Of a DNA stretch of 55,000 nucleotides, positions 1-13,413 are shown piece by piece. Both the position numbers and the translations under genes were made by a program. The notes beneath the pieces are model-generated. The model ran no database searches and was not told where the DNA came from. It saw only the letters and a list, made by a program, of their open reading frames with translations. Every line of letters begins with the position of its first letter. Positions within the stretch are counted from its first letter, which is position 1. The stretch is taken from positions 165,001 through 220,000 of the forward strand of contig MVGU01000530.1 of assembly GCA_002005505.1 (NCBI GenBank), given 5' to 3'. Source of the stretch: Botryococcus braunii (Eukaryota; Chlorophyta; Trebouxiophyceae).

Positions 1-3000
1 ACTTCGTCTTCTGGTGCAAACTCTGCGCGGGAAACCACTGTCATTGATGCTTGTCAGCAGCTGGTGATGACGCTGAGAGCCCAACCGGAACAGAAGGCAG
101 TGTTTGTTGGCGAAGATGGCATTGCAGCGCTCATGGAGCTTCTTGAGGAGCGCAGTGCAAAGGTGCGCTTCTCTTCCAAGAAGGAGCGCCAATATGCCGA
201 AGTACAACTTCTTGTGCTGACGAGGCCTTCATACAGAGACAGGGAGTTCGTACAGAGAGCCCTTTCCAACAATCGCTCGAACTTGCTTACAGTTTGCATT
301 GTGGATCTACTGTCTGGGATCTATGCCCTGTGAGGCAGCAGTAGATACTTGCAATCGTAGTTTTTGTGTCTGGGTACATAAGGAAGTCTTTTGATGCCCT
401 TATTCGAAGTTAGTTGTGCTGTACAGTCGGTGGCTTCTCTGTTTGGTAAATGTGTGATTATGCATACATATGGGCCCTTCCCTCGGGAAAGCAGTGCCAT
501 TTCTAATATATATGTCCGATTCATGGGCTTATCATTTCAGGGGTGTTGTTTTTTACCAAACGTGGCCATGTCGGCTGGACGAGACTGTTTCTTGGATGGT
601 CAAAGCAACACTTTTCAGCAAGCTGGGTTCAGTCAAGCGGGTCGGCAATCCGTTGGATTGGGCAAACTACCATGACGAGACATGGTCCGCATTAGACATG
701 GCAAACCCAGGGATCATTTGCCGGATGGTTGCGCAGGATATGCCTCAGGTTGTCAGTCCTGGCCATGCGTGTCGGGTCTCATCGCTGTCGCTGTGGACTG
801 GCATGTTCCTAACTCCCCCCCCCCCCCCCAAACAAGCGAGTATCAGTGATATCATCACTAGCCTAGTGATATATCTTGTGGAGACTTTCCACTGAGAGGT
901 CCGAGCATGCTTGCTCAAGAACCCTTACTGTAATTCGGCCGTACCCCGTACCAGCAGATGGCCTACAAAGGGCTTTCCTACGAGGATCCTGTTGCAAAGC
1001 GATGGAGGATGCTTAAAGTGAATGCTTAAACCCAAGAATGAGGGACTGAAGGTAATGCTGCTTTGATGACTGCAAGACCCAGTGGTTGCATGCACTTGCA
1101 GGGAGTTTTGAGAATTGAAGGTCTTTTGGGTCGGTGGTGGGGCTCGCGCCTAGAGTCCACCCCTGGCTGCGATTGTGAATTATGTCGAGGTGTATCCCAG
1201 CCATTGGGTTGCACGGCCAATTCCAGAAGAAAAAGTTTGGATAAACATGTTGTTGCGCATTTTGTGAAAAGGTACTGCTTTGCGCTGCTTTTATGCATGT
1301 TAAAATTCTCGAGAGGTGTCCCCAACGTGTCCAAGGTGACTATTTAAGTACAGTGGAAATGTGTACATTTGCCTTGCTGATGGATATTGAAGGGGGATGA
1401 GTGTTTGTCCTTCTTCACGCGAAATAGCGCATGGAGATCCCTGGTAAGTCCGATTTCTGGTGAAGTCCAAACAAGAGAACTGAAGGGCATAGGCATGTCT
1501 TTACACTTCTGAGGGTCATGCTTTTTGGAGAGCAGGCTGATGCTGAGACGGTTCATGAACTGCTGCTACTTTGTGTTAAGATCAATTGTCCGATCTGCTG
1601 GGGTTTAGGTGACTTTAGGAGGCTTGGAATTGGCAAACGCGCTGGTGGCTGGTGATGATCGTTTTCTGGACGCCCTCTGTTTAGCAGGAGCTCTGCCTCT
1701 TGTGTGCCGCCTGGCTTCACATACCTGGCCCCGCCCCATTCGGCTGCAGGCTGCTCTGTTTTTACAACAGTGCTGCCAGGCCGGCCGCCCCACTGCCATC
1801 ATGCTGGTAGCTTGTCAGGTTGATTTGCCCCTACCAACGCGTTGTTGTTATTGTTGGGGTGTTGAGACGGGGGGGAGGGGGGTGGTTCCGTACGTATATG
1901 GTGTTTGTGGGTGTGTGTGAGAAGGGGGGGAGAACCTCTGCATACGTTAAACTCAAAGACGTGGTGCTTGCTGTACGCTCGTGCCCATGATTTGCTGGGT
2001 TTGTAGGCCCCAAGGATAACAGAAACATCGCATGTCTATATTGCACGTAGCTACGCAGCCAATAATGGATACCATTGTGTGGTGCGAACAACGAGGAGAA
2101 CAGTGTTGTTTATCTAATGTTTACGTTGTTCACGTGCATGTGGGGAGTTTCTAGAGGTCGAGTACTGCTCTTGCTTGTTATTACAACCACTGCTGAAGTG
2201 CTCCTTGACATGCATATTTAATATGGCATGCTATGCATGGCAAGGACAGCTCTGCATGCAAGCTTCTTTCCCATCTGGAGGCCAAATTCTGTAGGCCGCC
2301 ATCAAAATGGGAAAAGGGTCTTTCGCTGGTCCAGCAAAAGAAGCCTGGGGATACTGTTTAGAAGTTGCTTGCTGCTTTCCGTTGGAAGAAGGGTGCTTGC
2401 TAGCCAGAGGATGGGAATTACATCTCAAAAAAAAAGGGGGGGTCATGTACAGGGTTTGCCGACCTTGGTGGGTCTGGTTGAAGACAGCTTTGCAGAAAAT
2501 GGACACCTTACAACCATTGGTGTGGGCTGCATCTGGAGAATACTGGAGCTACACGTGCATACCTCGCTGAATCACCTCTGCCGTCTGCTTTCTTTTGCTG
2601 GTCTTGCGCACCGCCTTGCGCGAACTCTGTGTGCTGTGAATTCGGAGTACCTCTACGCAGCAGCCCAAGTGTGTGCTCCAACAACCCTTCTGGAAGCTCT
2701 TGTTGTTCGAAGTAGTACTAGAGAATGGGGTGGGATGGTATGTGGTAGTGGGAGGAGGAGGAGGAAGGGGGGGGGGAGGGAGTACAAAGATGAGGCGGGG
2801 GGGGGGGGCTGCAACATGCAACATGCAGCTGCAGTAGGCAATTAAGTAGTGGGCGTTGTACTGTAGGTACTGCTGTTGCAATTGTTGCTGTTGTGATTGC
2901 TGTTATGTTGAAAGCATGATTCTCATCATGAAGCATGATCAACCATTGCACTGTGGAACACCCAGAAGTCGTAAAGCATTTTCATTTATTTATTCGTTCA

Positions 3001-3657
3001 AGGTTTTGGACACTCGTGGGATTGTTGCACGAGTGCAATGGTTGATTGTGGCATGTGGTGCTTGTTAGTTGTATTTGAGGTGTTCTGACGTGCAAAAGAT
3101 GGTTTTGCTCCCTGTGTCTATCCAGGGGGAGTCTGTAAACTTTTTGTTGTATGCTCTGTGGCATTTCCCAGGGGGGGATGAACCACGTTATGTGGCCCTT
3201 GGGTAGTGTCAATGCAATGCGCAATTGCTGTACGTCACTTGTACATCAGAGAATACTGTTGGATCCCACCCTTCTGTCTTTTGGATTCCACCTTCGCAAG
3301 ACTGGATTTGCTATTGTGGACAGGAAAGTGCTGGCAACGGATTGGGTTTTGGAGAGGGGTCTGGTGGGGCATTGCGGAAGCATGCTAGTGCCAGCTCTCT
3401 GCTCAGTCCGGATACTCCAAGTGGTTCTGGAAACGGAGAGGATGCATCTCGAGCGACTTCTCATGCACATGCATCCACGAGCGCAGTAAGCACTACACTA
3501 TGTCCTGATTTAGCAGCAACCCGTGCTTGCTCTCCTTCATGCCTTATTATACTGTCCTAGATGTAGGCATTATAGCCTTTGCAACATCACTTGTTTCGTC
3601 ATCTGGGGACAAACATCAGGCCAGCGTGCTATATTAGTCTTTTTCTAAGCTTTGTTG

Positions 3658-3703
<46 letters not shown>

Positions 3704-6700
3704 TGTGTCTGTCTCTGTCTCTGTCTGTGTGTGTTTGTGCGTGTGTGTGTGCGTCTGTGTCTGTCTGTGTGTGTGTCTGTGTATCTGTGTGCGTCTGTGT
3801 CTGTCTGTGTGTGTGTCTGTGTGTCTGTGTATCTGTGTGTGTCTGTGTGGGTGGGTGTGTGGCACATGAGTCCAGGAGTGTAGTAGGCACTGCACTATGT
3901 TTCATTTGGGAGCAAGCCGCGCATGCTCACATTCGTGCTTCATGGTCTTTTCCCGGATGTTGGCAGCCTAGGCTTTGTGACATCACCTGTTTCATCACCT
4001 CTGGAAAACACATCAGGCCTGATTGGGCAATGCCTCTTCTTCTTAGTGTGTTGCAACGGTTTGAGCTTCCGTCCTTTCAGGACTATTCTGCTTTGATTGC
4101 CACTAATTTAGGCCTTGGAGGTCTGGAGCATGGGGGCGAACATTCCTGAGAGGCTTTTAGCCTTGGAGGGCTGTCGCATGGGAAGACGTTACTGCTTTGA
4201 TTGCCACGAAATTGGCATTGGCTTGGAGAGAGTTTACAGCATTGGTTCCCATCAATCTAGCATAGGCATGGGGAGACATTTGCCTCGATTGCCACAAACT
4301 TATGCATTGGACATCCAGAGCATGGGGCCCATTTGTTTGTGTTCAATGCCTGCAGCTTACGCCTGGATCTCGAGTATCGACACTGAAGTATGGACGGCCT
4401 CCACCATCCCCTGGTGTCAGCACAGCCTTTAAGGCCGGGCCTGGGAAGCTGGGAAGTCAGCATCGTCGTACTATGTCTGGCTCCACAGCCGCCTCTGTTG
4501 AACTGTTGAATCGCCTCTTGAACAAGGTCAGAGTTCTTTCAGAGTTCAGGTTCGGTTCCGTTGCGTTCCTTGAGTTGTAACGTCAGAGTCTGTTCCTTCC
4601 TTTCTGGTAACGCTCTTCTTGTTTTAGCCTGTTGCTCTCTCCAGGGATTCCAGGGATTGCATCAGGTGTTGCTGCTGGCTGATCGACTGGAATCCACTTT
4701 TAAAGTTTCCGGGGCCCTCGGTTGCCTGCATCAATGCAGACATGATTTTGAGCCAAATGTGTGATCCAAGGCCATTGTTTATGGATCATATCCTAACCTC
4801 ATCGTGCCATTCCCTCATGCATCCACTCATCTCTTCATCGTACTTGCATTCATCCTTTAGCCCTCCATCACTTTGTTTGCCTATTAAATTTGTACTCTAT
4901 CCAGTTCTCTGGTCTTCCACTTGCCAGCCTGAGAGATTTCATTTCCCTCAGGATGTAGAGCCCAGCGCATACGTGATGGAATCTTCTTGCGCTGGACTGG
5001 TGCATGAGTTTCATTCCTCTGACCCCCCTTCCCCCTTCCCGGCAGAGGCCGTGGGACAACCAGCTGTGTGAGAGTCTATAATGCACATGTACTTGCAGAG
5101 CTTGGCTTGGATTCTTTAAGGGCATGGATTTAAACCAAAGAGCTTGTGGGTGGTCAAACAGGAGTTTCCTGAACTACATTACAGGAATGGGCAAGTGGTT
5201 ACTTAAAGTCGGGGATCTCACAATGTTCATTTGCAAGGCATAGCACTAGTTGCTGGTCCTGAGGCCAGTGCAACTTTTCATTCATTGAAATTCGAAAGGC
5301 CCTGGCAGTGATTGCTGGACCGCAGGAAACCCAAGTACTGAAGGCGCTTGTCTGACACTCTGCTGATGCAGATGGCAAACCTGCTTCTGCTACTGTCACA
5401 TGGCGACAGTACGGTGAAGGGGTGGATTTGTCGAAGGGAGACTGTCCTTCTGCTGCTGGAGACGATGCGCAGCCTTGAGCTTGGACCCCTGCTGATTCTT
5501 TTCCGCTGCTTCAAGAACCTGACTGGCGACCCATCTATGCTGCAACCATTGCAAGTAAGCATCCCTTTGATTGAGAAATGGGCAGCCACGCTTTCCTTGG
5601 CTGCGCGAGCACAGGGGCCCTCACCCCAGTCACAGGGGCCCTCACCCCATTCCCATCCACCCATGTGAAGAACGCCTTAGTGGATAAACAAGCTCTGGGG
5701 ACAATGCCACAGCCTACCATGCTGATGTACAATTGAGTATAAGGAGACATGCTGAGCTAGCTGATGTATTGGCTGAATTTCTACAAATGGCATGGGAATC
5801 TTTTGGGGGAGGGGGGGGGGCAGCCTCGACGCCTGGAAAGTGGAGGAGTGCACATCTCTTAGTCTCTGCACCTTAACCCATGACCAGAGGAGGGTTTGTT
5901 TCTGTCACATCAGTGGTCATGCGTATTATGCAGTTTACGCAAGTGCAAGTTTATGCATCCCGTGAAAGTCTCGTTGGAGGGAGTGGGATGGACTTGACAG
6001 GGGATTGGGAACACGATAGGGGGGAAGCGCAGTTTGAGTGGCGATCAAATTTTGGATGTGCCTTTGACGTTCTGGCAAGATGCTGGTGTGTGCGAAAGTG
6101 TATGCCAGTGGCGAACAACAGCCTACTTTTGCGCAAATACAGCATGTTGGTGTGTGTGGCCGTGTAAGGCAGGTATGTGTGGTGGACAAGAGTGTGGTTC
6201 TGAGCTGACGTGGGAGGGGGGCCGTTGCTTGCAGGACGCGGGAACAATCCCTGCTCTGCTTCCCTACTTGACACGCCAGGAGTCTCACATGGTCCAGCTG
6301 GAAGCTCTTCGTGCAATGTACAATCTGTGCCGTATCAGTCGCACCCGCCAGGAAGCTGCAGCCGTTGCGGGGATCATACCTCGCCTCACAGCATTAGCTG
6401 CCCCACCACCACCGTCTAATGCCCAAGGTTTGTGGCTGCTTCACTATGCTCCTGCTGTTAATAAGGCTAGTTCTGCGTTTTGTCACGTCTGCGTTATGTC
6501 ATAGGGTCTGTTGTTCCTGTAATCATGTTACAGGGCGGGTTTATTTTGTCGCAGGCCTTGTCTTTAATCATGTCACATTGTTGGTTCTTCGTCATGTTCC
6601 AGAGCTGCTTCTTCATCACGTCACGTTTCTGGTCCTTCACCATGCCAAGTTACTGCTTCCTTTTCTGTGTCCCAAGTCTTCTTCCTTTGTGTGTCCCAGG

Positions 6701-8463
6701 GGTGCTTCCTAAGCATTTCACGTTTCTGGTACATCATGTCACGGGGCTGCTTCTTTATTGTGTCCCAGGGCTGCTTTCTCACCGTTTCATGTTCCTGGGA
6801 CATCTCGTCACAGTGCTGCTAGTTTATTGTGTCCCAGGGCTTATTCGTCATTGTGTCCCACGGCTGCTTCCTCGTCATGTCACAGGGCCCTTCTTATTGC
6901 TGTGTCAGTCCTGGTCTTGAAGATGCTCCAGGGCTGCGTTCTAAGGATGTCCCAGGTCAGGTTGCTCAGCATATCAAAGGCCTGGGTTCTTTCTTAGTCT
7001 GCATCATGGTGGTCATGATGAAGCAGTGGCGTTGGTAGGGCTAGGCAGATGGTTTTTGCGTGGCGAGCTCGTGAGTGTATCGCTCTACTCCCATATATCC
7101 TGTTGCTATATGGACTTGGACTGCGATGAAGATGTTAGTCATTGCTATGGGGCTTTGTGTTGTGATGGCATAGACCTGGGGGCGAACACCCATCAAGCTT
7201 GCGTAAGCCCTGACCAATGGAATTTTTAAAATCCCAAGAAGGGGACATCTTCTGAGGATGCTTTTGCATTCGATCCCCAGTTCATTTTCAATTTTCCCGC
7301 AATTCCAGCAAATTGCATTTTTGTGCGGTTAAGACAGTAACTCCAGAGCTTGGAGACATGAAAACGTAAGCTGGACACATGCTTTGCTTTGCTTGGCAGG
7401 CCAGGGTGGCACCCGGTTTGGATTGCGTGAGAACGCGCGCGCGCGCGCGTGTGTTTGGGGGGGTGGGGAGCGGAATGCTCCTGCTTTGATTAGGAACATC
7501 TCCTATGCGAGACAATTACGGGTTGTGGGCTGGATTGCAGATGGTGAGGAGACAAAGCAGTTGCGGTATTTGGCCGTCTCGTTGCTTTGTGGTATGGCAC
7601 ACAGCACGCAAAGAACACGTGCAGAGCTCTGGGCGCACAATGGGCTAGAGCTTCTCCTGCAGCTGCTTAAGGAGGAGGTAGGCCAATTACTGTAAACTTA
7701 AATCCATCTAATAAATCTCATATGTCCCATGAGCCTCTTTTTGTTTCGCAATGGGGCCATGACCGCTGGTGGGAGTGTTTTGCTGTGTAAAGCTTGCGTG
7801 CCTGGGTGCATATCCCCTGACACATGACACTGTCATAGTGTGGTGCATATCTGCGGTACCTGCGCCGTGTCCGTCAGCGCATAAGGCCCGTACAAGCTTT
7901 AAGCCGGCTTTGTTCGGACTGCTTTCTCTGTGAAAGAGGCCCGGGTACTCCAGGCTGTTGGCATATATGCAGACTGGTCACACTGTAGTGGCTGGTGACC
8001 CTAACGTGGTTGGTGAAACAAATGTTGTTGGAGCATTAATGTGGTTGGTGACACTAATGTGGTCGGATCATAACCAGGTCCGCATGTGTTGTTCTTGCAG
8101 GAGTGGCAAAGTCCGGCATTGGATGCCATGGCAATCTGGCTGTCAGAAGACCCCAATCGGATTGAGGCACGGCTAGCCCACCGGGATGCCATCCAGCGCT
8201 TTGTGTTTTTGTTTTCTTCTTATACAGGGCCGGGCAACAATGAGGCTCTGGACCGACTGCTGGATCCTTTCCTCCGCATCCTTCGCCGCTCCCGGAAAGT
8301 TTGTGTGAGTGGCTTGTCCATCCCAATTCTCATTGTAACAATACCGCGTCTGCCCTGAAGTGTTCAAGGAAGATTGTTCCGTCGTTTTCTCTCCCTGCTG
8401 CCCTTCTCTCTCTCTCTCGCTGAGGTCGGTCGTGCGTGCGCGCGGGCGCACGTGTGTGTGCGT

Positions 8464-8506
<43 letters not shown>

Positions 8507-9368
8507 TGTGTGCGTGTGTGTGTGTGTGTGTGTGCGTTTGTGTGTGTGTGTGTGCGTGAGGCGCGTGTGCGCAAGGGTTGTCAATGATAAACCCCTCGGG
8601 GGAAAATTGTGATAGGTTCTGATAGAGACTGCTGAGCTTTGAAAGTCAAACTCTCACAGGAAACGCTATCAACTTTTAGTTTGGTCTGTTGGTTCACTGC
8701 CAGTCGGTTATCTTTCGAAGTAGCATGCTTATTGGCAGCTTCATCGGCAGTTTTTGACGTTGCTGGTGACAAAAGTTTTAACACAGATCTGTGCCTCAGG
8801 TTGCTGCCGTGTTTGAGAGCTTTGTTCCTTACTGGTTCCTTACAGTAGTGACCATCGTTAACCTTGAGGGCCCTGGTAAACAACCAGATTGTTCAAGCCC
8901 CTGCTAGAGCCTTCTTGTCGTCTACAAGGGCCCTCAGATTGGGCCATTGCAACTTAGACTTACTAATCATGTGTTCTCGCCTCTATATTTCATACACAGA
9001 GACCTCACTACGCGGAATCATTTGAATACAAAGTAAGGTATACGACATTTCTCCCTGCGCTATTTTGTTGACAGTGAGGGTTCTAAGGGCCAGTTCTGAG
9101 GTGGGCACAGATGGAGCTGGGCACTGGTGGGTTGGTGCCCTTGGTGGTGGAGATGCTGCGGCACAGCAATGCGCTTACGGCCCTGCGTCTGCTTCAAGTA
9201 GTGCATCACTTGTATGAGCAGCAGCCACGTCCCAAGGAGTTCATTACGCAGCATCCCATCGCGCAGCAGCTGCGCCACATGGCCTCTGCCGATGACAACG
9301 TGTCTGTACTGGTGCAAAAGCAGGCACAAAACCTTCTCAATGCCTTCCAAGTCAACAATGTGTTCTGA
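1..9368 (+). CDS. MAP3K-epsilon-type protein kinase, C-terminal armadillo-repeat half (5' end outside window)
   Basis: Serine/threonine MAP kinase kinase kinase of the plant epsilon class (Arabidopsis M3KE1 type, linked to cell division and plasma-membrane function). Only the ARM/HEAT-like regulatory tail is present; the N-terminal kinase domain must lie upstream. Exons read: 1-162, 1609-1818, 2453-2668, 3324-3485, 4356-4526, 4645-4704 (least certain), 5372-5554, 6235-6427, 7541-7677, 8101-8304, 9111-9368 (TGA), joining in phase to about 651 residues. Family-like blocks in order: [20 protein letters not shown] (exon 1), [10 protein letters not shown] (exon 2), [10 protein letters not shown] (exon 3), a Ser/Gly-rich linker (exons 4-5), GDSTVKGW (exon 7), [14 protein letters not shown] (exon 8), [14 protein letters not shown] (exon 9), and [13 protein letters not shown] with a C-terminal end in NAFQVNNVF (exon 11). 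Nearly all introns are phase 0. Assignment rests on colinear similarity recalled from land-plant proteins. Confidence 0.85.
3476..4030 (+). repeat. ~150 bp direct duplication of an exon-intron border flanking a GT array
   Basis: The segment beginning at the donor of the exon ending at 3485 (agtaagcactacactatgt, to about 3630) reappears diverged at about 3878-4030 (agtaggcactgcactatgt). Both copies end in a shared block with acatcac, tgtttc and acatcaggcc. The copies lie on either side of the GT-rich tract. The second carries gtaggc in place of the donor gtaagc. Confidence 0.75.
3661..3865 (+). repeat. GT microsatellite, degenerating into GTCT/GTGTCT variants
   Basis: Pure GT repeat from 3661 to 3702, then interrupted GTCTGTGTCT-type units to about 3865, inside a MAP3K-epsilon intron. 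Open frames across it encode only Val-Cys or Thr-His strings and are not genes. Confidence 0.95.
4080..4345 (+). repeat. Degenerate tandem repeat, ~100 bp period, intronic
   Basis: Three diverged units in the same MAP3K-epsilon intron. The phrase ctttgattgccac recurs near 4092 and 4194, and cgattgccac near 4285, each followed about 25-40 bases later by a gcatgggg-type block. Confidence 0.6.
6530..6960 (+). repeat. Degenerate ~30-40 bp minisatellite, intronic
   Basis: Many imperfect copies of a unit built from tgtcccagggctgcttc and catgtcacg blocks fill the intron after the exon ending at 6427. The long frames seen across it on both strands come from the repeat and match no exon of the surrounding gene. 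Confidence 0.7.
7960..8075 (+). repeat. Short degenerate tandem repeat (gtggttggtgac units)
   Basis: Four to five loose copies of a 15-30 bp unit around gtggttggtgac and ctaacgtgg / ctaatgtgg lie just upstream of the acceptor at 8100 of the MAP3K-epsilon gene. Confidence 0.5.
8397..8570 (+). repeat. CT then GT microsatellite, intronic
   Basis: A short CT tract (8405-8418) and GC-rich spacer precede GT repeats from about 8452 to 8562, interrupted by gtttgt and gcgt. It lies in the last MAP3K-epsilon intron. Confidence 0.93.
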
Positions 9369-10500
9369 CTCCTTCATGCCTTCCAGGTCAACAAGCCATT
9401 TGAACCTGGAGCATGTAGCGTGGTGTTGCCCCTTTGCCCTGGGATGCTGCTCTGCAATTGCGGAGCAGAAATGGGTGACAACCATATGTAGGCATAAATC
9501 GTTGGTTCTTTGTGTTACCAATGTGGAGCGCGCATGTGTCCGCAGTTGCTGAGGTATGCCACAAGCAGCAAACGTGGTCCACCAGACGTGAAATGTCTAT
9601 TAGAATCTGATAAGGGAAGGATCTGGGAGAAAGAGGGAAGTATGTATACATCTTATACTGATCTGGCCGTGTGCTTGTGTGGTGAGGTGTAGCAGGGCTG
9701 TGAGGAGTTTATCCGGCTCAGGGGTTGGGGGGGTTGGGGGGGGAGGGTGTGCAACATATTTGTAATGAGTAGCCAGTTGCAGTTACGGCTTCATGAGAAG
9801 GACTGTGCGGCTTCATTGTACAGCTCCCATTTCAGCATGTCTTCCGCCAGATGCCCCTTTCACCAGTTGGTGGTTGCATGAGTTCTCGATGAATGGATGT
9901 GGAAGAGGTCCGTTTGCATATGTGCTAGGAACCAACATCCTGATTTAATCGATTAAGTTAAGGTGGGTATTTTTAAAGTGATTGCACGGATTTTGGGTTG
10001 CAAGCGTCGTGAGCATCCTTTTCAAGCTGCAACCCTACAGCACACAGGTATCTCCAGACCCTACGACGACTCAACTGGTCCAAAACATGTGTTATAGCAA
10101 TTGCCTTTACAATATTTTTTATACAGTAATGCCTTTACAACAGTGCCTTTCCAATATTTCCTATGCAATAATTTCTTCACAGCATTGCCTTTACAGTAAT
10201 GAATTTGCAACATTCCCTTTACGAAAGTGCCTAAACGTTCCTGTGATCGATCGAGGCTGCCGTTCTTTGACCGTTGTGGCGCATTCCCCCCCCCCCCTTT
10301 TTGTTTTCCAAACCAATATTGAGCATTAGTATTTCAACGCAGCCACATGTGAGGATGTACATCCTCTCATAACAAAAGTGGAAGCCAGATGTCCGAAATG
10401 AAAAGATTGCCCGCACAACTCCCTTTCCTTCGAATGGATCTTCCGAAGGCCTCCGAATGTGTTGACTATGGATCGATCAAAAACTATTCAAGGTCGGAGC
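9369..10500. other. Intergenic sequence, no gene recognised
   Basis: Starts as the probable 3' untranslated region of the MAP3K-epsilon gene. A G-rich tract lies at 9721-9748. Between about 10090 and 10230 there are loose repeats of gcctttacaa / gcctttccaatat type. No coding frame with recognisable similarity was seen on either strand. Confidence 0.5.
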
Positions 10501-10518
10501 CGAAGAAAGACCTCGAGG

Positions 10519-10917
10519 GTATACGTATACGTATCCCGATATAACGGCCTGGGTGGTTTGCTGTCCATTCAACAGCTTGCCCTGTCAACAGTGCCGTGGA
10601 AAGAATTCTAGCCCAGGGGACTACATTGAAAGAAAATGTGCCAACAACACGTTTTAAATTTAACCACGCCAATATTGCAATATTGGCGTGATTAATGAGC
10701 GAAGTCAAAGAAAACCCAAGTCTGGCTAACGTCCCTCCACACCTGGACTTTTTCAGAAAATAGGAGATGCCACTCGAAGTAAAAATACTCATGTCCTCAC
10801 GTAAGCTGATCAGTTTAAGATATGCTCACTGCCACGACGCAAGGCTAGCTAGTACTAGCTACAAGTTTATAAACACAATCACTAATTAGTGATTGTGTAT
10901 TGATTCTACTATAGTAG
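10519..10917. repeat. Cluster of five perfect palindromes
   Basis: Perfect inverted repeats with no spacer: 10519-10530 (12 bp), 10665-10690 (26 bp, half-site cacgccaatattg), 10846-10861 (16 bp, half-site tagctagt), 10873-10898 (26 bp, half-site acacaatcactaa) and 10906-10917 (12 bp, half-site ctacta). Each was checked by reading its reverse complement. No gene overlaps them. Confidence 0.85.
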
Positions 10918-11325
10918 CAACAATACACAGTCACTACACTGGCAGTTGAGCACATATAGGCGCCCGCAATGCCCCAAAGAACTTTCATCAATGCGGTATT
11001 TTCAATCCCACAACTGACTTTCTTATATGCGTATGAAGACCTTAGCTTTGAGGAATACCCATATAACATTAAATCTGGTGCTTACCAGTATGGCACCAGC
11101 ACTGGACAGTCGAATCCATGGAGCATCTGGCCAGATATCATCGATGCTCACCGCCACGCCGCGAGGCTGGCGAGTAGCAGTAGCATTCAAGCAATTAAGT
11201 GGAACTTGAGCATATATGCACCTGAAGTGTTGTAATGTTCGAAAGTTTATAAGATCCTCGTTGAAAAGACCGGTGGGACACATCAGCACATGATATGTGC
11301 AACACTTTGATGCAATACTGGACCC

Positions 11326-12262
<937 letters not shown>

Positions 12263-13390
12263 GATCCGTAGGAACCGACATAACGCTTTGCAAAATTGTT
12301 CAGAATCACTTGTGTGTGCTACAAATTCATAATTTTTAAAATCCTTGGAGCAATTCTGCGTCAATAAGCAATGCTTCCGCTTTGCAACTTTCTAACATAG
12401 ACCTCCCATTGTGTCCGGACATGCAAAGCGGAAGAGGTTCTGAGAGCGAGCAAGCAGACCAAGTTGAGATCTCGGATGAATAGTCCTTACATTTACAAAC
12501 GGCACTCGCTTATCAACACAACCGGAACGCCAAATATAGCCGTACGTGGTAAAGGCAAATATGTATGATTGTACGAACAGTCCCTAGATCTGGTACACGG
12601 GGTACTCCCTTGACCATACAACGAGGTACAAGGAGACACAGTTCCTACACATTGCACGCAAAAGCTGATGGACGTCTCCCTAACCCTGTTTCCTCTCAGG
12701 GGACTTATCATGCAAACCTATCCAGCTCACAACTAGGTAGCAGAAAGGTCGATACCTTCGGTTGGTGACGTAGGCGGCGGTGGAAGACTGTGAAGACAAC
12801 CATTACCTTGTACTTCATATGCGTGCATGGGGAGATCCCGTACAGTTCTCTCTGGTTTTCATATATACTTAGATGAACGCGTACATTCTATAATTGGCCG
12901 CTCTGCGTCGCATTTAAGACGAGAACTTCACGCATTGTAATCAGTCGCTATCTTCGTCTTCATGAACGGATCTCTTTGCCTCAGTCAAATACTCTTCCGC
13001 TGATTGCCATAACAAAGACGATACTAGCACTTCGGACCTGGAAACTAAGGTCACACACGCAATCTAGTGTGAGGAATTCAGCATTGTATGGATTTTTCTG
13101 CCTTTCTTGTTCTACAGATATTTCAAGCAGGGATAACTCCATCAACGAAATCTCTGAGCCAAGGAGATCTGAGTGACTGTCCGAGGGTGGGTGCCTTAAA
13201 TGCAGCGATCCATCCTAGGACGTTACGGCAGTACTTGCAACGCCCACGTCACGCACTCGTACTTCGATGCACAAACACAGCCATGGCTTCACTCTTAATT
13301 CTAAACACAGCCATGGAGTCGACAATGGCATCGACAACACAGCCATGTCATTCTACCTTTTAAAGGCAAGAGCTACTTTTTGAAGGCAAG
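12263..13390. other. No gene recognised upstream of the LINE
   Basis: Only short frames occur here and none is recognisable. Some of the downstream part may be the LINE 5' untranslated region, but no boundary or target-site duplication was found. The phrase acacagccatgg repeats at about 13275 and 13305, with a diverged copy near 13338. Confidence 0.4.
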
Positions 13391-13413
13391 AGCCTCGCAA
13401 GAGCCTAGCAATA

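Noticed and set aside
2228..2450. 5' extension of the frame carrying the MAP3K exon at 2453
   Set aside because: The part before the acceptor at 2452 does not resemble the family, and the joined exons are in phase without it.
3629..3905. Overlapping frames of Thr-His and Val-Cys repeats on both strands
   Set aside because: They are translations of a GT/CA microsatellite; the same applies near 8450, 11700, 20700, 26900, 42700, 46400, 50550 and 51500.
6480..6920. 146-codon plus-strand frame inside the MAP3K-epsilon gene
   Set aside because: It is made of the intronic minisatellite and falls between two exons that join in phase without it.
10873..10898. Palindrome considered as an operator or bacterial-type terminator
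   Set aside because: The window is clearly eukaryotic and no T-run or adjacent gene supports such a role.
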